Shown here: positions 40,594-52,696 of the stretch, piece after piece
Numbering within the stretch: position 1 is the stretch's first letter
How the letters are laid out: the number at the start of each line of letters is the position of its first letter
From: Methanofollis aquaemaris
GTDB lineage: Archaea; Halobacteriota; Methanomicrobia; Methanomicrobiales; Methanofollaceae
Reading direction: 5' to 3'
NCBI RefSeq assembly: GCF_017357525.1
Contig: NZ_CP036172.1
Span: 2,578,561-2,642,560 of the forward strand
DNA length: 64,000 nucleotides
The notes under the pieces: model-generated
What the model saw: only the letters and a program-made list of their open reading frames with translations
The model's database searches: none
What the model was told of the DNA's origin: nothing
Translations under genes and position numbers: made by a program

Positions 40594-40978
40594 CGTATCG
40601 CCTCGGGTTATGGGGGATTATGGTGGCTGATTTATCTTTGCAGGAGCATATGGGATTATACATATTTAGTTTACCAGAATAATTTGGACAAATATCATAT
40701 TCATGACTTAAAAAGTATTTGATAGTGGATTCAATTCGTCTTCAACTTGTTTAATACGGTGTCGCTCGTCTGAAGCAGCTGTTTATCCTCATGTGGTTCA
40801 AGTTTTCGGATCGCTGCAGCCCTCGCCTAATGTTCGTGCGAGGAGGATGGTTTCGGGACATGAAAGGGGTGTTGCCGATTTCGAAGTGCTCCCTTTGATG
40901 GAGAATCTCCCCTGTGAACAGAACCGCAGGATCGTTTCCGGGCTCCATAAGGAAGAACGATTCGCACCGTTGCAGAGC
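40594..40978. other. 385-bp gap, no gene seen
   Basis: AT-rich left part (promoter of the 262-aa gene); no repeat copy or credible frame. Confidence 0.4.
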
Positions 40979-40985
40979 AAAAAAA
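40979..40985 (-). terminator. Poly-T terminator of fasciclin gene
   Basis: T7 on the minus strand, 3 nt after the stop. Confidence 0.5.
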
Positions 40986-40988
40986 GAG

Positions 40989-41414
40989 TTATTTCGGGAT
41001 CAGCACCGAGTCGATGACATGGCAGACACCGTTCGAACAGACGATGTCTGGCTGGATGACGCTGACCCCGTTGATCCTGACGCCGCGGGTGGTGTCGACC
41101 TCGAGGTCCGAGCCCTGCAGCGACTTGATCGAGCGCATCTTCACGATGTCGTCGGCCATGTGCGTGCCCGAGACCACATGATATTTCAGAACCTCGGCCA
41201 GCTGGGTTGGGTTCTCCATCAGGTGGTCGATCGTCTCCTTCGGGATCTTGGCGAAGGCGGCGTCATTTGGTGCAAAGACCGTGAAAGGCCCCGGACTGCT
41301 GAGCGTCTCGACCAGACCCGCCGCCTTCACTGCTGCGACCAGGGTGGTGAACTGCCCGGCATCGATCGCGGTCTCCACGATATTTTTCTGTGCTTGAACT
41401 GCTCTCTGTTGCAT
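40989..41414 (-). CDS. Fasciclin (FAS1) domain protein
   Basis: 141 aa, one complete FAS1 domain: NIVETAIDAGQFTTLVAAVK, the H1 box GPFTVFAPNDAAFAKIP, the YHVVSG block and the H2 region CSNGVCHVIDSVLIPK. FAS1 domains mediate adhesion in surface proteins, but this one has no signal peptide and appears cytoplasmic, as do several archaeal single-domain members. GGGGATGAGAG before the ATG is its ribosome site. A TATA-like TTAAATATG lies at about 41454-41463 on the minus strand. Confidence 0.92.
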   Translation of the reverse strand: MQQRAVQAQKNIVETAIDAGQFTTLVAAVKAAGLVETLSSPGPFTVFAPNDAAFAKIPKETIDHLMENPTQLAEVLKYHVVSGTHMADDIVKMRSIKSLQGSDLEVDTTRGVRINGVSVIQPDIVCSNGVCHVIDSVLIPK

Positions 41415-41680
41415 CTCTCATCCCCTCCACGGGAGTCCCCTCATAGAATCTCGTCATATTTAACAGATTCGGCCGAAAATCGCCCCGGTTGCCGGTGCGA
41501 TCAGGTGGGTGTCAGGACGCTCTGTCCTGTCCGGTTGCCCGGCTCGGATTCGGGCGGTCATGCGGTCTCGTTGCCACGCGGCGCCGGGGTAATGGCGACC
41601 TCGGAGGAAGGGGAGACGCGGGAGGGGCCGCGGGTCATGGGTTCAAAGTTGGGAGGCGGGCGATCTGAAAAATTCGCCAG

Positions 41681-41689
41681 AAAAAAAAA
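41681..41689 (-). terminator. Poly-T terminator of the uvr operon
   Basis: T9 on the minus strand directly after the uvrB stop codon. Confidence 0.6.
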
Positions 41690-43626
<1,937 letters not shown>

Positions 43627-43630
<4 letters not shown>

Positions 43631-45177
43631 CCTCTCATCGCCTTCCTCCGCAGGAAGCGGTTGTAGGTGATCGCAAAGCGGTGCGCCTCGTCCCTGATCT
43701 CCTGGACGAAGAGGGACGAGCGGGCGTCGTTTTTGATCGGGAGGGGGTACGGGAAGCCCGGCACATAGATCTCCTCCTCGCGCTTTGCGATCGAGATGAT
43801 CGGGAGGCGGAGGCCGAGGGCGGCGATCGCATCGGTCGCCGCCTTCAACTGCCCCTTCCCGCCGTCGACGATGACCAGGTCAGGCATCGGCTTCTCTTCC
43901 CTGAGGAGACGGGCGTACCGGCGGCCGACCACCTCGGCGATCGCCGCGAAGTCGTCGATCCCCTCGACCGTCCTGATCTTAAAGCGTCGGTAGTTCCGTT
44001 TGTCCGGCCGCCCGCCCCTGAACTGCACCATCGACCCGACCATCGCCGTCCCGGCGAGGTGGGAGATGTCGAAACACTCGATGACATTCGGGGAGTCGGG
44101 GAGACGGAGGTCTTCCCTGAGGGCCTCGACCTTCATCCGGTCGGCGAAGAAGGTGAGGTCCAGGTTCTTGCCCGCGAGGTCGAGGAGCCGTCTCTTGTCG
44201 CCCCGCTGCGGGACCGTCACCCGGACCTTCCCACCCCGGCGGTCGGCAAGATACTCCGCGACCGGTTCGCCGACCCCGGCCGGGAGGACCACCTCCTTCG
44301 GCGGGGCGTGCTCGCCGTAGTACTGTACCAGGAACTCCTCGACGGCGTCGTCCGAGGACTCGAAGACGTACTCCTGTTTTCCGGTCAGGGTGCCCTTCTC
44401 GACATGGAAGAGGAGGAGGAAGAGGTTGCCGTCCTGCTCCTGGTAGGCGATGATGTCCTCGTCGTGGTCGGTCCGCCGCTCCATCCGCTGCCGCTCGGCC
44501 AGGTGCCGCACCGCCGCGATCTCGTCGCGGAGTTCGAGGGCCCGCTCGAACTCAAGACGCTCCGACCGCTCGGCCATCTCGGCCTCCATCTCCTCGATGA
44601 GGTCCTTTCCCCGGCCCCGGAGCACGGCCCGCGCCCGCCCCACCCGTGCGGCGTACTCCTCCTCAGGCATTGTCCCGGTGCATGGGGCCGCACAGATGCC
44701 GAGGTGACGGCGGAGACAGGGGCGCTTGGGGAGGCGCCGGCACGAGCGGAGACCGAAGGCCCTCTTCACCACGTCGAGCACCTCGTCTCGCTCTTTCGCC
44801 GAGACGAAGGGCCCGAAGTACTCGCCGTCGTCCCCGACCTCCCGGGCGATCGCGATCCGCGGGAACGGTTCCGCACTGAGATGGATGTAGGCGTACCGCC
44901 GGGCGTCCTTGAGGTCGATGTTGTACTTCGGCTGGTGCCGCTTGATGAGCGTGTTCTCCAGGATCAGCGCCTCGACCTCGGTCGCGGTCACGATGAACTC
45001 GGCCGAGGCGATCTGCCCGACGAGTTTCTGCGTCTTCGCGTCGTGGTCGTGCTTCTGGAAATAACTCGAGACCCGTCGCTTCAGGTGCTTTGCCTTGCCG
45101 ACATAGATCACCGTCCCGTCGGCGTCGCGGTACAGATAGCAGCCCGGCTCTTCGGGGACGAGCGCGAGGTCGATCAT
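43627..45177 (-). CDS. uvrC: Excinuclease ABC subunit UvrC lacking the C-terminal HhH domain
   Basis: 516 aa, against about 590-610 in most bacteria. GIY-YIG endonuclease at the N terminus (GCYLYRDADGTVIYVGKAKH), UVR motif (RLEFERALELRDEIAAVRHL), and the RNase H-like 5' endonuclease half (ECFDISHLAGTAMVGSMV; VIVDGGKGQL; QEIRDEAHRFAITYNRFLRR). It stops at KAMRG, right where the tandem helix-hairpin-helix domain normally begins. Both nuclease centres are present. The 4-nt overlaps with uvrA and uvrB indicate coupled translation. Confidence 0.95.
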
Positions 45178-47981
45178 GGCAGGATCTCTGCGAGATAGTG
45201 CCCGGTATAACTCTCCTTCACCCCGGCCACCTCCTCCGGCGTGCCGACGGCGACCACCCGGCCGCCGCCGTCCCCGCCCTCCGGCCCGAGGTCGATGAGA
45301 TGGTCGGCCGACTTGATCACGTCCAGGTTGTGCTCGATGACCACCACGGTGTTCCCTTTCTCGACCAGGCCGTCGAGGACGGCGACGAGTTTCTTGACGT
45401 CGTGGACGTGGAGCCCGGTCGTCGGTTCGTCCAGGAGATAGACCGTCTGCCCGGTCGCCCGCTTCGAGAGTTCGCGGGTCAGTTTGATCCGCTGGGCCTC
45501 GCCGCCGGAGAGCGTCGTCGAGCTCTGGCCCAGGGTGAGGTAGCCGAGCCCGACCTGGCAGAGGGTTTCGAGTTTGTTCCTGATCGAGGGGACGTGCTCG
45601 AAGAATGTCGTGGCCTCGTCGACCGTCATGGCCAGGACGTCGGCGATGGATTTGCCCCGGTATTTCACCTCAAGGGTCTCGGCATTGAACCGCCGCCCCT
45701 TGCACTCGTCGCACTCCACGAAGACGTCCGGGAGGAAGTTCATCTCGATCTTGATGACGCCCTCCCCCTGGCAGGCCTCGCACCGCCCGCCCTTGATGTT
45801 GAAGGAGAAGCGGCCCGGTTTGTAACCCCGCACCTTCGCCTCTTTTGTTTCGGCAAAGACCTTCCTGATCTCGTCGAAGACCTTGGTGTAGGTCGCCGGG
45901 TTGGACCTGGGCGTCCGGCCGATCGGGCTCTGGTCGATGACCACCACCTTGTCGACGGGAGCGTCGAGGGTGAGGGCGTCGTGGGGGCCGGGGTTTGTCC
46001 TGGCGCCCGAGATCTTTCGTGCGAGGGCCGGGTACAGGGTGTCGGCGATGAGCGTGGACTTGCCCGAGCCAGAGACGCCGGTGACGACGGTGAGGGTGCC
46101 GAGCGGGATGGCCACGTCGATCCCCCTGAGGTTGTGCGCCCGGCACCCGGTGAGGGTGATGTAGTCGCCGTTGGTCCGGCGCGACGACGGGACCGGGACC
46201 GAGAGGTCGCCGGAAAGGTAGCGCCCGGTGAGGGAGGCTGGGTTCTTCGCCACCTCCGCGGGCGTCCCTTCGGCGACCACCGTACCGCCGTGCACCCCGG
46301 CGCCGGGCCCGATGTCGACCACATGGTCGGCCGCCCTGATCGTCTCCTCGTCGTGCTCGACGACGACGATGGTGTTGCCGAGATCGCGGAGTTTCTGGAG
46401 GGTCTCGATGAGCCGCCGGTTGTCCCGCTGGTGGAGCCCGATGGAGGGTTCGTCCAGCACGTACAGCACTCCGGTCAGGTTGGAGCCGATCTGGGTGGCG
46501 AGCCTGATCCGCTGGGCTTCGCCGCCGGAGAGCGTGCCGGCGCTCCTGGAGAGCGTGAGGTAGCCGAGCCCGACCTCCTGGAGGAAGGAGAGCCTGGCCC
46601 TGATCTCCTTGAGCACCTGGGCGGCGATCGTCGTCTCCTTTGGGGTGAGGTCGAGGCTCTCGAAGAACTCGACCGCCCGGCTGACCGGCAGGTCGGTCAC
46701 CTCGATGATGTTCTTGCCGCCGACCTTCACCGCGAGCACCTTCTCCTTCAGGCGACGGCCGCCGCAGGCCGGGCAGGGGAGGACCCGCATGAACTTCTGG
46801 AGTTCGTGGCGGCGGTACTCTGACTTCGTCTGCTGGAAGAGGCGTTCGGCCTGGGGAAGGAGCCCTTCCCAGGCGCCGGTGTGCGACCAGCTGGCGTCGC
46901 CGTTCCTGGTGCTCACCGAGAAGTGGATCCTGTCCGGCGCACCGTACATCAGGGCATGGTACTGCTCGGGGGTGAGGTCTTTGATCGGCGTGAGCACCGA
47001 GAACCCGAAGTGTTTTGCGACGGCCCCGAGGTGCTGGGCCCGGTAGCCGTCGAGGAAGTTCCGGTAGGTTGCCACCGCTCCGTCGACGATGGACATCTCG
47101 GGGTCGGGGATGATGAGGTCGGGGTCGAACTCGGTCCTGAACCCGAGGCCGTTGCACTCCTCGCAGGCACCGAAGGGGGAGTTGAAGGAGAACATCCGCG
47201 GCTGGAGTTCTTCAAAGGAGAGCCCGCAGACCGGGCAGGCCATCTTTGCCGAGTAGGTCTCTTCCTCGCCGTCCTCGCCGAGGGCGACGACCAGGCCGTC
47301 CGACTTTGCGACGCCGGCCTCCACCGCCTCGACGAGCCGCGAGCGTTCGGCCGCGGGGTCGAGGCGGTCGACGACCACGTCGATGTCGTGCTTGACATAG
47401 CGCTCCAGCGGATGCTCCTCGTCGGTCCTGACGATCTCGCCGTCGAGACGGACGCGGGCGTAGCCTTCGGCGTCCAGGTCCTTGAGGAGCTGGGCATACG
47501 TCCCTTTCTTCTGCCTGACCACGGGAGCGAGGACGGTCACCTGCCGCCCGGCAAATCTCTCGGCGACGGCGTCGGCGATCGCCTCGGGCGAGCGCGACTC
47601 GATCCTAGTCCCGTGCTCCGGGCAGTACGGCACCCCGATCCGTGCGAAGAGGAGTCTGAGGTGGTCGTAGATCTCGGTGACCGTGCCGACGGTGCTGCGC
47701 GGGTTCTTCGAGGTGGTCTTCTGTTCGATGGAGATCGCGGGGGAGAGCCCCTCGATCGCGTCGACGTCGGGTTTCTGCATCAGTCCGAGAAACTGGCGGG
47801 CATAGGCGGAGAGCGACTCGACGTACCGTCGCTGTCCCTCGGCGTAGATGGTGTCGAAGGCAAGGGTCGACTTGCCTGACCCGGAGACGCCGGTGAGGAC
47901 GATGAGACGGTCCCTGGGGAGCGAGAGGGTGATGTCTTTGAGGTTGTGTTCCCTCGCGCCCCTGATCACGAGGTGTTTCAT
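45174..47981 (-). CDS. uvrA: Excinuclease ABC subunit UvrA
   Basis: 935 aa. Damage-recognition ATPase dimer. Two ABC modules: the first with GVSGSGKSTLAFDTIYAEGQ, the second with GVSGSGKSTLIADTLYP, and two LSGGEAQRI signatures. Zinc-binding blocks CPVCG...CEECNG (first insert) and CEACQG...CDECKG (second) are complete. Standard length. First gene of the operon uvrA-uvrC-uvrB; the stop overlaps the uvrC start by 4 nt. Confidence 0.97.
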   Translation of the reverse strand: MKHLVIRGAREHNLKDITLSLPRDRLIVLTGVSGSGKSTLAFDTIYAEGQRRYVESLSAYARQFLGLMQKPDVDAIEGLSPAISIEQKTTSKNPRSTVGTVTEIYDHLRLLFARIGVPYCPEHGTRIESRSPEAIADAVAERFAGRQVTVLAPVVRQKKGTYAQLLKDLDAEGYARVRLDGEIVRTDEEHPLERYVKHDIDVVVDRLDPAAERSRLVEAVEAGVAKSDGLVVALGEDGEEETYSAKMACPVCGLSFEELQPRMFSFNSPFGACEECNGLGFRTEFDPDLIIPDPEMSIVDGAVATYRNFLDGYRAQHLGAVAKHFGFSVLTPIKDLTPEQYHALMYGAPDRIHFSVSTRNGDASWSHTGAWEGLLPQAERLFQQTKSEYRRHELQKFMRVLPCPACGGRRLKEKVLAVKVGGKNIIEVTDLPVSRAVEFFESLDLTPKETTIAAQVLKEIRARLSFLQEVGLGYLTLSRSAGTLSGGEAQRIRLATQIGSNLTGVLYVLDEPSIGLHQRDNRRLIETLQKLRDLGNTIVVVEHDEETIRAADHVVDIGPGAGVHGGTVVAEGTPAEVAKNPASLTGRYLSGDLSVPVPSSRRTNGDYITLTGCRAHNLRGIDVAIPLGTLTVVTGVSGSGKSTLIADTLYPALARKISGARTNPGPHDALTLDAPVDKVVVIDQSPIGRTPRSNPATYTKVFDEIRKVFAETKEAKVRGYKPGRFSFNIKGGRCEACQGEGVIKIEMNFLPDVFVECDECKGRRFNAETLEVKYRGKSIADVLAMTVDEATTFFEHVPSIRNKLETLCQVGLGYLTLGQSSTTLSGGEAQRIKLTRELSKRATGQTVYLLDEPTTGLHVHDVKKLVAVLDGLVEKGNTVVVIEHNLDVIKSADHLIDLGPEGGDGGGRVVAVGTPEEVAGVKESYTGHYLAEILP

Positions 47982-48409
47982 CTTCAGGATCGTCTTGTCC
48001 CTGACCCTAATAGAAGGGTTGGCGCGGGCAGTGAAAGTGAAGGGGTGGGGCGTCGCTCGGGTATCTGGTGCTTTTGTTATCGCGTCCGGGTCAGACCATA
48101 ACGATTGCCTGGAGGAGAACGTGACGCAGAGTGGGCCGCCTCCATCGCAGGATCTTTTTCACCGTCTCGCGCCGGGGGGCGCGGGCGGCGAAGAACTCTT
48201 AAAAATGATTGAAATCTCAAAATAAAGGATGATTATATATTCTGACGAGTTTCCCGGATCTTGCAGGTACGAGATCCCGTGAGCGTGACCCGATGTGTAG
48301 AGAATCCGCTCACAATCGATATATATAACGAATATGATATTCCGCCGCGTGGAGATTGAAAGAGATTCCATAGGTCAGGTAATCCCTTCATCTTTTTCGA
48401 GGTGAACTG
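47982..48409. other. Divergent region between uvrA and a membrane protein gene
   Basis: It contains a partial family A'-like start (CTCGCGCCGGGGGGCGCGGG at about 48165-48184) and a TATA box ATCGATATATATAACG (about 48315-48330) that would drive the plus-strand gene with an approximately 65-nt leader. The strong ribosome site GAGGTGA is at 48399-48405. No gene is seen. Confidence 0.5.
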
Positions 48410-49819
48410 ATGAAAAACATTCACTATTATATTGTTGCCTCTGTTATTGTGGTCGTGCTGGCCGTTGTCGTCATATTCATGGTTTCAGATCTCTCCCCTG
48501 ATGCGACTCCCCCGCAGCAGGAGAACGAAACTCCCCTGCCGACGGTGGAGGAGACCATACGGCCGGACACATCATATATCGAGATCCGCACCATCGATGG
48601 CCGGAGGGTCATCCTCTATCCTGAAGACCAGAGATACCCGGCCATCGAAGCGGAGTGCCGCGAGCAGGTGCAGGGTATCAACGGTCAACTCAAAACCGGT
48701 TTTTCCCGGCGAGAACTGGATGCCATGAAGCGCAATGGCACCTCTGTGACAATCCACTTCTCAGAACCCACACACTTTGTGACAAGTTACATCGTCGACG
48801 GATCACCGAAGGAGATCACCATCGAAGAGGCGCTCTTCTTCCTGGACTACGAAGACGATCCGAATATGGTCATCACCCCGTCACAGAACGGTTCAGGGGT
48901 CTGGACTACATCACGCGATCGCTCGAAACTCGCCGCTCTGGCCACACAAGTCCTCGTCGAGGAGGGGCGGAGCGGGGAGAAGGTCTCAACCTCTCCGGCC
49001 AACCTCACCTTTGCCCCGGTCGACTTCCAGCCGATGCCTGAGACGGTCCCTCTCTACCGGTTGGAGACGCCTGAGGTGACAAAAGAGATGTTCTCTGAGA
49101 TGGCGGAGGCGCTGGGACTTGAGGGGACGGTGCGGGAGGCATATGACCAGTTTGTCCTCGAAGACGGAGTCTTCTCGCTGGAGATGCATATGCAGTCCGG
49201 CCGCGTTGCCATGATCGACATCTCTCGCTGGGTGATTCCAAATGACAAAGATCTACCCGAAAACCTCCCTTCAGATGAGGAGGCGGTCGAGATCGCAACA
49301 GAATATCTAGAAGAAAAGGGGTTGATGCCTCCTGATGCAGTATTGTTGGATGTCCAGCATCCCCATATCATTACAAGCAATGAGAATGGTGAGGTGATCG
49401 GTATCGCCTATGAAGCCATCCAGGTCTCGTTCTGCCGCGAGGTCGACGGGCGGGAGGTTGCCGGGTCTGAGTTGACTGTCGATGTCGGCGGCGGCGGGGA
49501 CGTCATCGGAGTCTACAAACTCTGGCGCGACTGCGTCGAGGAGAGGGAGGTCGAGGTCATCACGCCGGAAGAGGCATTCGAGGAGGTGAAGGCCCTCGGG
49601 GTGCCGAATGATCCCATGAAACCGCAGACCGCGGAGATCACCGAGATCGATCTGGGTTACTACGAGGCGCAGGCCATGGAAGCCCCGGCCTACCTGGTGC
49701 CGGTCTACATCTTCTCCGGCGAGGTGACGGACGAGAGCACGACGACACCCTTCGTCAGGTATGTCGCCGCCGCCCCAGAGTTCAGGGGTGAAGTGCCGCT
49801 GGTCAAGGCGGCATCCTGA
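48410..49819 (+). CDS. Membrane-anchored exterior protein with PepSY-like features, unknown
   Basis: 469 aa after GAGGTGA. One N-terminal anchor (YYIVASVIVVVLAVVVIFMV), then a Pro/Thr-rich spacer and a long exterior part. Segments such as SDEEAVEIATEYLEEKGLMP, TPEEAFEEVKALGVPNDP and GEVIGIAYEAIQVSF recall PepSY/YycH-like domains. The architecture resembles the protein at 5630 in the window. No catalytic motif is visible. It is followed by a T9 terminator. Probably part of the cell surface. Confidence 0.7.
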   Translation: MKNIHYYIVASVIVVVLAVVVIFMVSDLSPDATPPQQENETPLPTVEETIRPDTSYIEIRTIDGRRVILYPEDQRYPAIEAECREQVQGINGQLKTGFSRRELDAMKRNGTSVTIHFSEPTHFVTSYIVDGSPKEITIEEALFFLDYEDDPNMVITPSQNGSGVWTTSRDRSKLAALATQVLVEEGRSGEKVSTSPANLTFAPVDFQPMPETVPLYRLETPEVTKEMFSEMAEALGLEGTVREAYDQFVLEDGVFSLEMHMQSGRVAMIDISRWVIPNDKDLPENLPSDEEAVEIATEYLEEKGLMPPDAVLLDVQHPHIITSNENGEVIGIAYEAIQVSFCREVDGREVAGSELTVDVGGGGDVIGVYKLWRDCVEEREVEVITPEEAFEEVKALGVPNDPMKPQTAEITEIDLGYYEAQAMEAPAYLVPVYIFSGEVTDESTTTPFVRYVAAAPEFRGEVPLVKAAS

Positions 49820-49828
49820 TTTTTTTTT
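49820..49828 (+). terminator. Poly-T terminator
   Basis: T9 directly after the stop codon of the 469-aa gene. Confidence 0.6.
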
Positions 49829-49864
49829 CATCCGGGTGACGCTTCAGGTCTCCACAGATCCCGT

Positions 49865-49904
49865 GCCTTCCCTTGTGCCCCAGGCGCCGAGCATGGAGGA
49901 AGGC
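49865..49904 (-). repeat. Family A palindromic repeat, copy 5 (40 bp, internally deleted)
   Basis: GCCTTCC...GGAAGGC ends are kept but the core hairpin is mostly missing. The right flank repeats the 38.46-kb copy exactly for 21 nt. Confidence 0.55.
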
Positions 49905-50024
49905 ACGTCGATCAGAAGGCCCACCTCGTTTGAAAGATCAGGTCAGAGATCGCGATCTTCTGCTCCCGAGGCGCGGCCCGGGCCGGGCGCGCCTTTATGC
50001 CCGGAGGGTCCAAGAGTTGAGAGG

Positions 50025-52172
50025 ATGGAGACAGGAACGGCCGGGGAGCGGGCATGCCGGTTCGCCGCCGGGATTGCGGCGGCCCTCGGGGTGAGGGAGG
50101 AGCAGGTGGCGGGGACGGCGGCGCTCCTCGCGGGCGGGGCGACGGTCCCCTTCATCGCGAGGTACCGGAAGGAGGCGACCGGGTGTCTGGACGAGGTGGC
50201 CGTCGCGGCGGTCAGGGACTGTCTTGCCGCGATGGAGCGGCTCGAAGAGCGGAGGGAGACGGTGCTCGCGTCGCTCAGGGAGCAGGGCGTGCTCACCCCT
50301 GACCTGACGGCGCGGGTGATGGGGGCGGAGAGTCTGGCCGTCCTCGAAGATCTCTATCTGCCGTTTCGGCCCGGACGCCGGACCCGCGCCTCGGCGGCGC
50401 GGGAACTGGGGCTTGCCCCCCTGGCCGCGGCGCTGCTCCGCGGGGAGTGTGCCGACCCGCTCGCCGCGGCGCAGAGGTATGTCCGGCCCGACGGCCCGGC
50501 CGACGCTGCGGCGGCGCTTGCCGGTGCGAGCGACATCATCGCCGCCACGGTCTCTGAGGATGCCGGTGTCAGGGCGTCGATGCGCCGGCTCTTCATGGAG
50601 GCGGGTGTGCTCACGGTGCGGGCGGCCCGCGGGAAGGACCTCGCCGCCACCCCGTACGCCGACTATGCGGGATATACCGGGCGGCTCGGGGCGATGCCCG
50701 GCCACCGCGTCCACGCGGTGCTGCGCGGGGCGCGGGAAGGGCTGCTCTCGCTCACCGTCGCCCCGCCTGAGAGACGGGCGCTCGGCCTGATGGGGATGCG
50801 GGGCCGCGGTCCGGGGGCGGAGGTGGTGGCTGCGGCGGTGCAGGACGGGTACCGTCGCCTCCTTGCCCCGGCGATGGAGCGCGAGAGCCTCGCGGCCGCG
50901 AAGGCGCGGGCCGACGAGGAGGCGGTGCAGGTCTTTGCCGCCAACCTCAGACGCCTCCTCCTCGCACCCCCGCTCGGGAGAACAATCGTGCTCGCCGTCG
51001 ACCCTGGTTTCGCGGCCGGATGCAAGGTCGCCTGCCTGGACCGGCAGGGGACGCTCCTCCACGCGACGGTCGTCCGTCCCCTCCCGCCGCACCGGCAGGA
51101 GGGGAAGGCCGGGGCGGTGCTCGCCGACCTCTGCCGGCGGTACGGCGTCGAGGTGGTCGCCGTCGGGAACGGCCACGGCGGCCGGGAGGCGCGGGCCTTC
51201 CTGCTGGGCCTCGGCCTGGGGGTGCCGGTGATCACGGTGAGCGAGTGCGGGGCCTCGGTCTACTCGGCCTCGGCGGAGGCCCGCCGGGAGTTCCCCGACC
51301 TCGACCTCACCCTCAGGAGTGCGGTCTCCATCGGCCGGCGTCTTCAGGATCCGCTCGCCGAACTGGTGAAGATCGACCCGCAGGCCCTGGGCGTCGGGCA
51401 GTACCAGCACGACGTCGACGGACGGCTCCTGACCGCGGCCCTCGACGACACGGTGGTCAGCGCCGTCAATGCCGTCGGGGTGGAGGTGAACACGGCGAGC
51501 GCCCCGCTCCTCGCCAGGGTCTCCGGGATCGGGCCGAAGCAGGCCGGACAAATCGTCGGCTTCAGGGAGGAGCACGGCCCCTTCGGATCGCGGCAGTCCC
51601 TCCTCGAAGTGCCCGGCATCGGCCCGAAGACCTTCGAGCAGGCGGCCGGGTTCCTCAGGGTCGTCGGCGGCGCCGACCCGCTGGACGCCACCGCCGTCCA
51701 CCCGATGCACACTCCGGTCGTCAGGGCGATGGCCGACGACCTGGGGGTCGGGGTCGGCGACCTCGTCGGCAACCCGGCCCTCCTCGGGCAGGTCGAACCG
51801 GAACGCTATGTGCACGGTGCCGTCGGTCTCCCGACGGTGCACGACATCTGCGCCGAACTCGCTGCCCCGGGCCGCGACCCGCGGCCGCCCTTCGACCTGA
51901 GCGCCTACGAGGGCGCCCCGGCCTCGATCGACGACCTCGCGCCCGGCATGGCCCTCCAGGGCACCGTGACCAACGTGACGGCCTTCGGTGCCTTCGTGGA
52001 CATTGGAGTCGGGACCGACGGCCTGGTCCACGTGAGCGAACTCGCCGACGCCTATGTCGCCCGCCCCCTCGACGTCGTCGGGGTGCACGACCGCGTCGCG
52101 GTCACCGTCCTCTCGGTGGACCTGAAACGCCGGCGGATCGCCCTCTCGATGCGGGAGCGTCGGGAAGGATGA
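50025..52172 (+). CDS. tex: Tex-like S1 RNA-binding protein
   Basis: 715 aa from the ATG at 50025; upstream codons of the longer frame lie in repeat DNA. Domain order is as in bacterial Tex: N-terminal helical domain (PFIARYRKEATGCLDEVAV), YqgF/RNase H-like domain (VLAVDPGFAAGCKVACLDRQ), two helix-hairpin-helix motifs (SGIGPKQAGQIVGFREEHGP; VPGIGPKTFEQAAGFLRV), and a C-terminal S1 domain (GTVTNVTAFGAFVDIGVGTD GLVHVSEL). Likely a nucleic-acid-binding factor linked to transcription. It overlaps the next gene by ATGA. A TTTATGCCC box lies near 49995. Confidence 0.94.
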   Translation: METGTAGERACRFAAGIAAALGVREEQVAGTAALLAGGATVPFIARYRKEATGCLDEVAVAAVRDCLAAMERLEERRETVLASLREQGVLTPDLTARVMGAESLAVLEDLYLPFRPGRRTRASAARELGLAPLAAALLRGECADPLAAAQRYVRPDGPADAAAALAGASDIIAATVSEDAGVRASMRRLFMEAGVLTVRAARGKDLAATPYADYAGYTGRLGAMPGHRVHAVLRGAREGLLSLTVAPPERRALGLMGMRGRGPGAEVVAAAVQDGYRRLLAPAMERESLAAAKARADEEAVQVFAANLRRLLLAPPLGRTIVLAVDPGFAAGCKVACLDRQGTLLHATVVRPLPPHRQEGKAGAVLADLCRRYGVEVVAVGNGHGGREARAFLLGLGLGVPVITVSECGASVYSASAEARREFPDLDLTLRSAVSIGRRLQDPLAELVKIDPQALGVGQYQHDVDGRLLTAALDDTVVSAVNAVGVEVNTASAPLLARVSGIGPKQAGQIVGFREEHGPFGSRQSLLEVPGIGPKTFEQAAGFLRVVGGADPLDATAVHPMHTPVVRAMADDLGVGVGDLVGNPALLGQVEPERYVHGAVGLPTVHDICAELAAPGRDPRPPFDLSAYEGAPASIDDLAPGMALQGTVTNVTAFGAFVDIGVGTDGLVHVSELADAYVARPLDVVGVHDRVAVTVLSVDLKRRRIALSMRERREG

Positions 52173-52666
52173 GCGGCCTCCCCCCGGTCGTCGGGCCGTC
52201 GCCGATCATTCTCGTGCTCGGGAGTTTCCCGAGCGTCGTCTCGCTCCGCGCTCAGGAATACTACGGCAATCCGCGGAACGGGTTCTGGCGGGTGATGGAG
52301 GCGCTCTTCGGGGTGCCGGCAGACCGCCCCTATCCCGAACGGCTGGAAGGACTGAAAGCGGCCGGGGTCGCGCTCTGGGACGTCGTCGGGGCGTGCACGC
52401 GGGACGGGAGCAGCGACGCATCGATTAGAGAGGTGGCGGCAAACGACATCCCCGGCTTCCTCGACCGCCACCCGACCGTCTCCGTTGTCGCCCTCAACGG
52501 CCGGACCGCGGAGCACTGGCTCCGGCGCGTCCACCCCGCCGTCTGGAACCGCCCCGGCGTGCAGGTGCTCGTCCTCCCCTCGACCAGTCCGGCGAACGCC
52601 CGCCTCACCATCGAGGAGAAGATCGAGGCATGGCGGGCGGTGGTGGGGACCGGCGAGAAAGTTTAA
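52169..52666 (+). CDS. Hypoxanthine-DNA glycosylase (UDG family 6)
   Basis: 165 aa. Small uracil-glycosylase fold. Motif A region GSFPSVVSLRAQEYYGNPRN then GFWRVMEALFG, and motif B-like VLPSTSPANARL. This combination marks family 6 (HDG), first described from Methanosarcina, which removes deaminated adenine (hypoxanthine) from DNA. Other neighbours of the fold (MUG) cannot be excluded. It overlaps the tex stop codon by 4 nt, so the two are co-translated. Confidence 0.85.
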   Translation: MSGLPPVVGPSPIILVLGSFPSVVSLRAQEYYGNPRNGFWRVMEALFGVPADRPYPERLEGLKAAGVALWDVVGACTRDGSSDASIREVAANDIPGFLDRHPTVSVVALNGRTAEHWLRRVHPAVWNRPGVQVLVLPSTSPANARLTIEEKIEAWRAVVGTGEKV

Positions 52667-52696
52667 ACCCGGTGCGGCCCACTGCGGGTGAGCGCC

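Noticed and set aside
49995-52088. Minus-strand frame of 697 codons opposite tex
   Set aside because: Shadow frame in high-GC DNA; the plus strand encodes an intact Tex protein with all domains.
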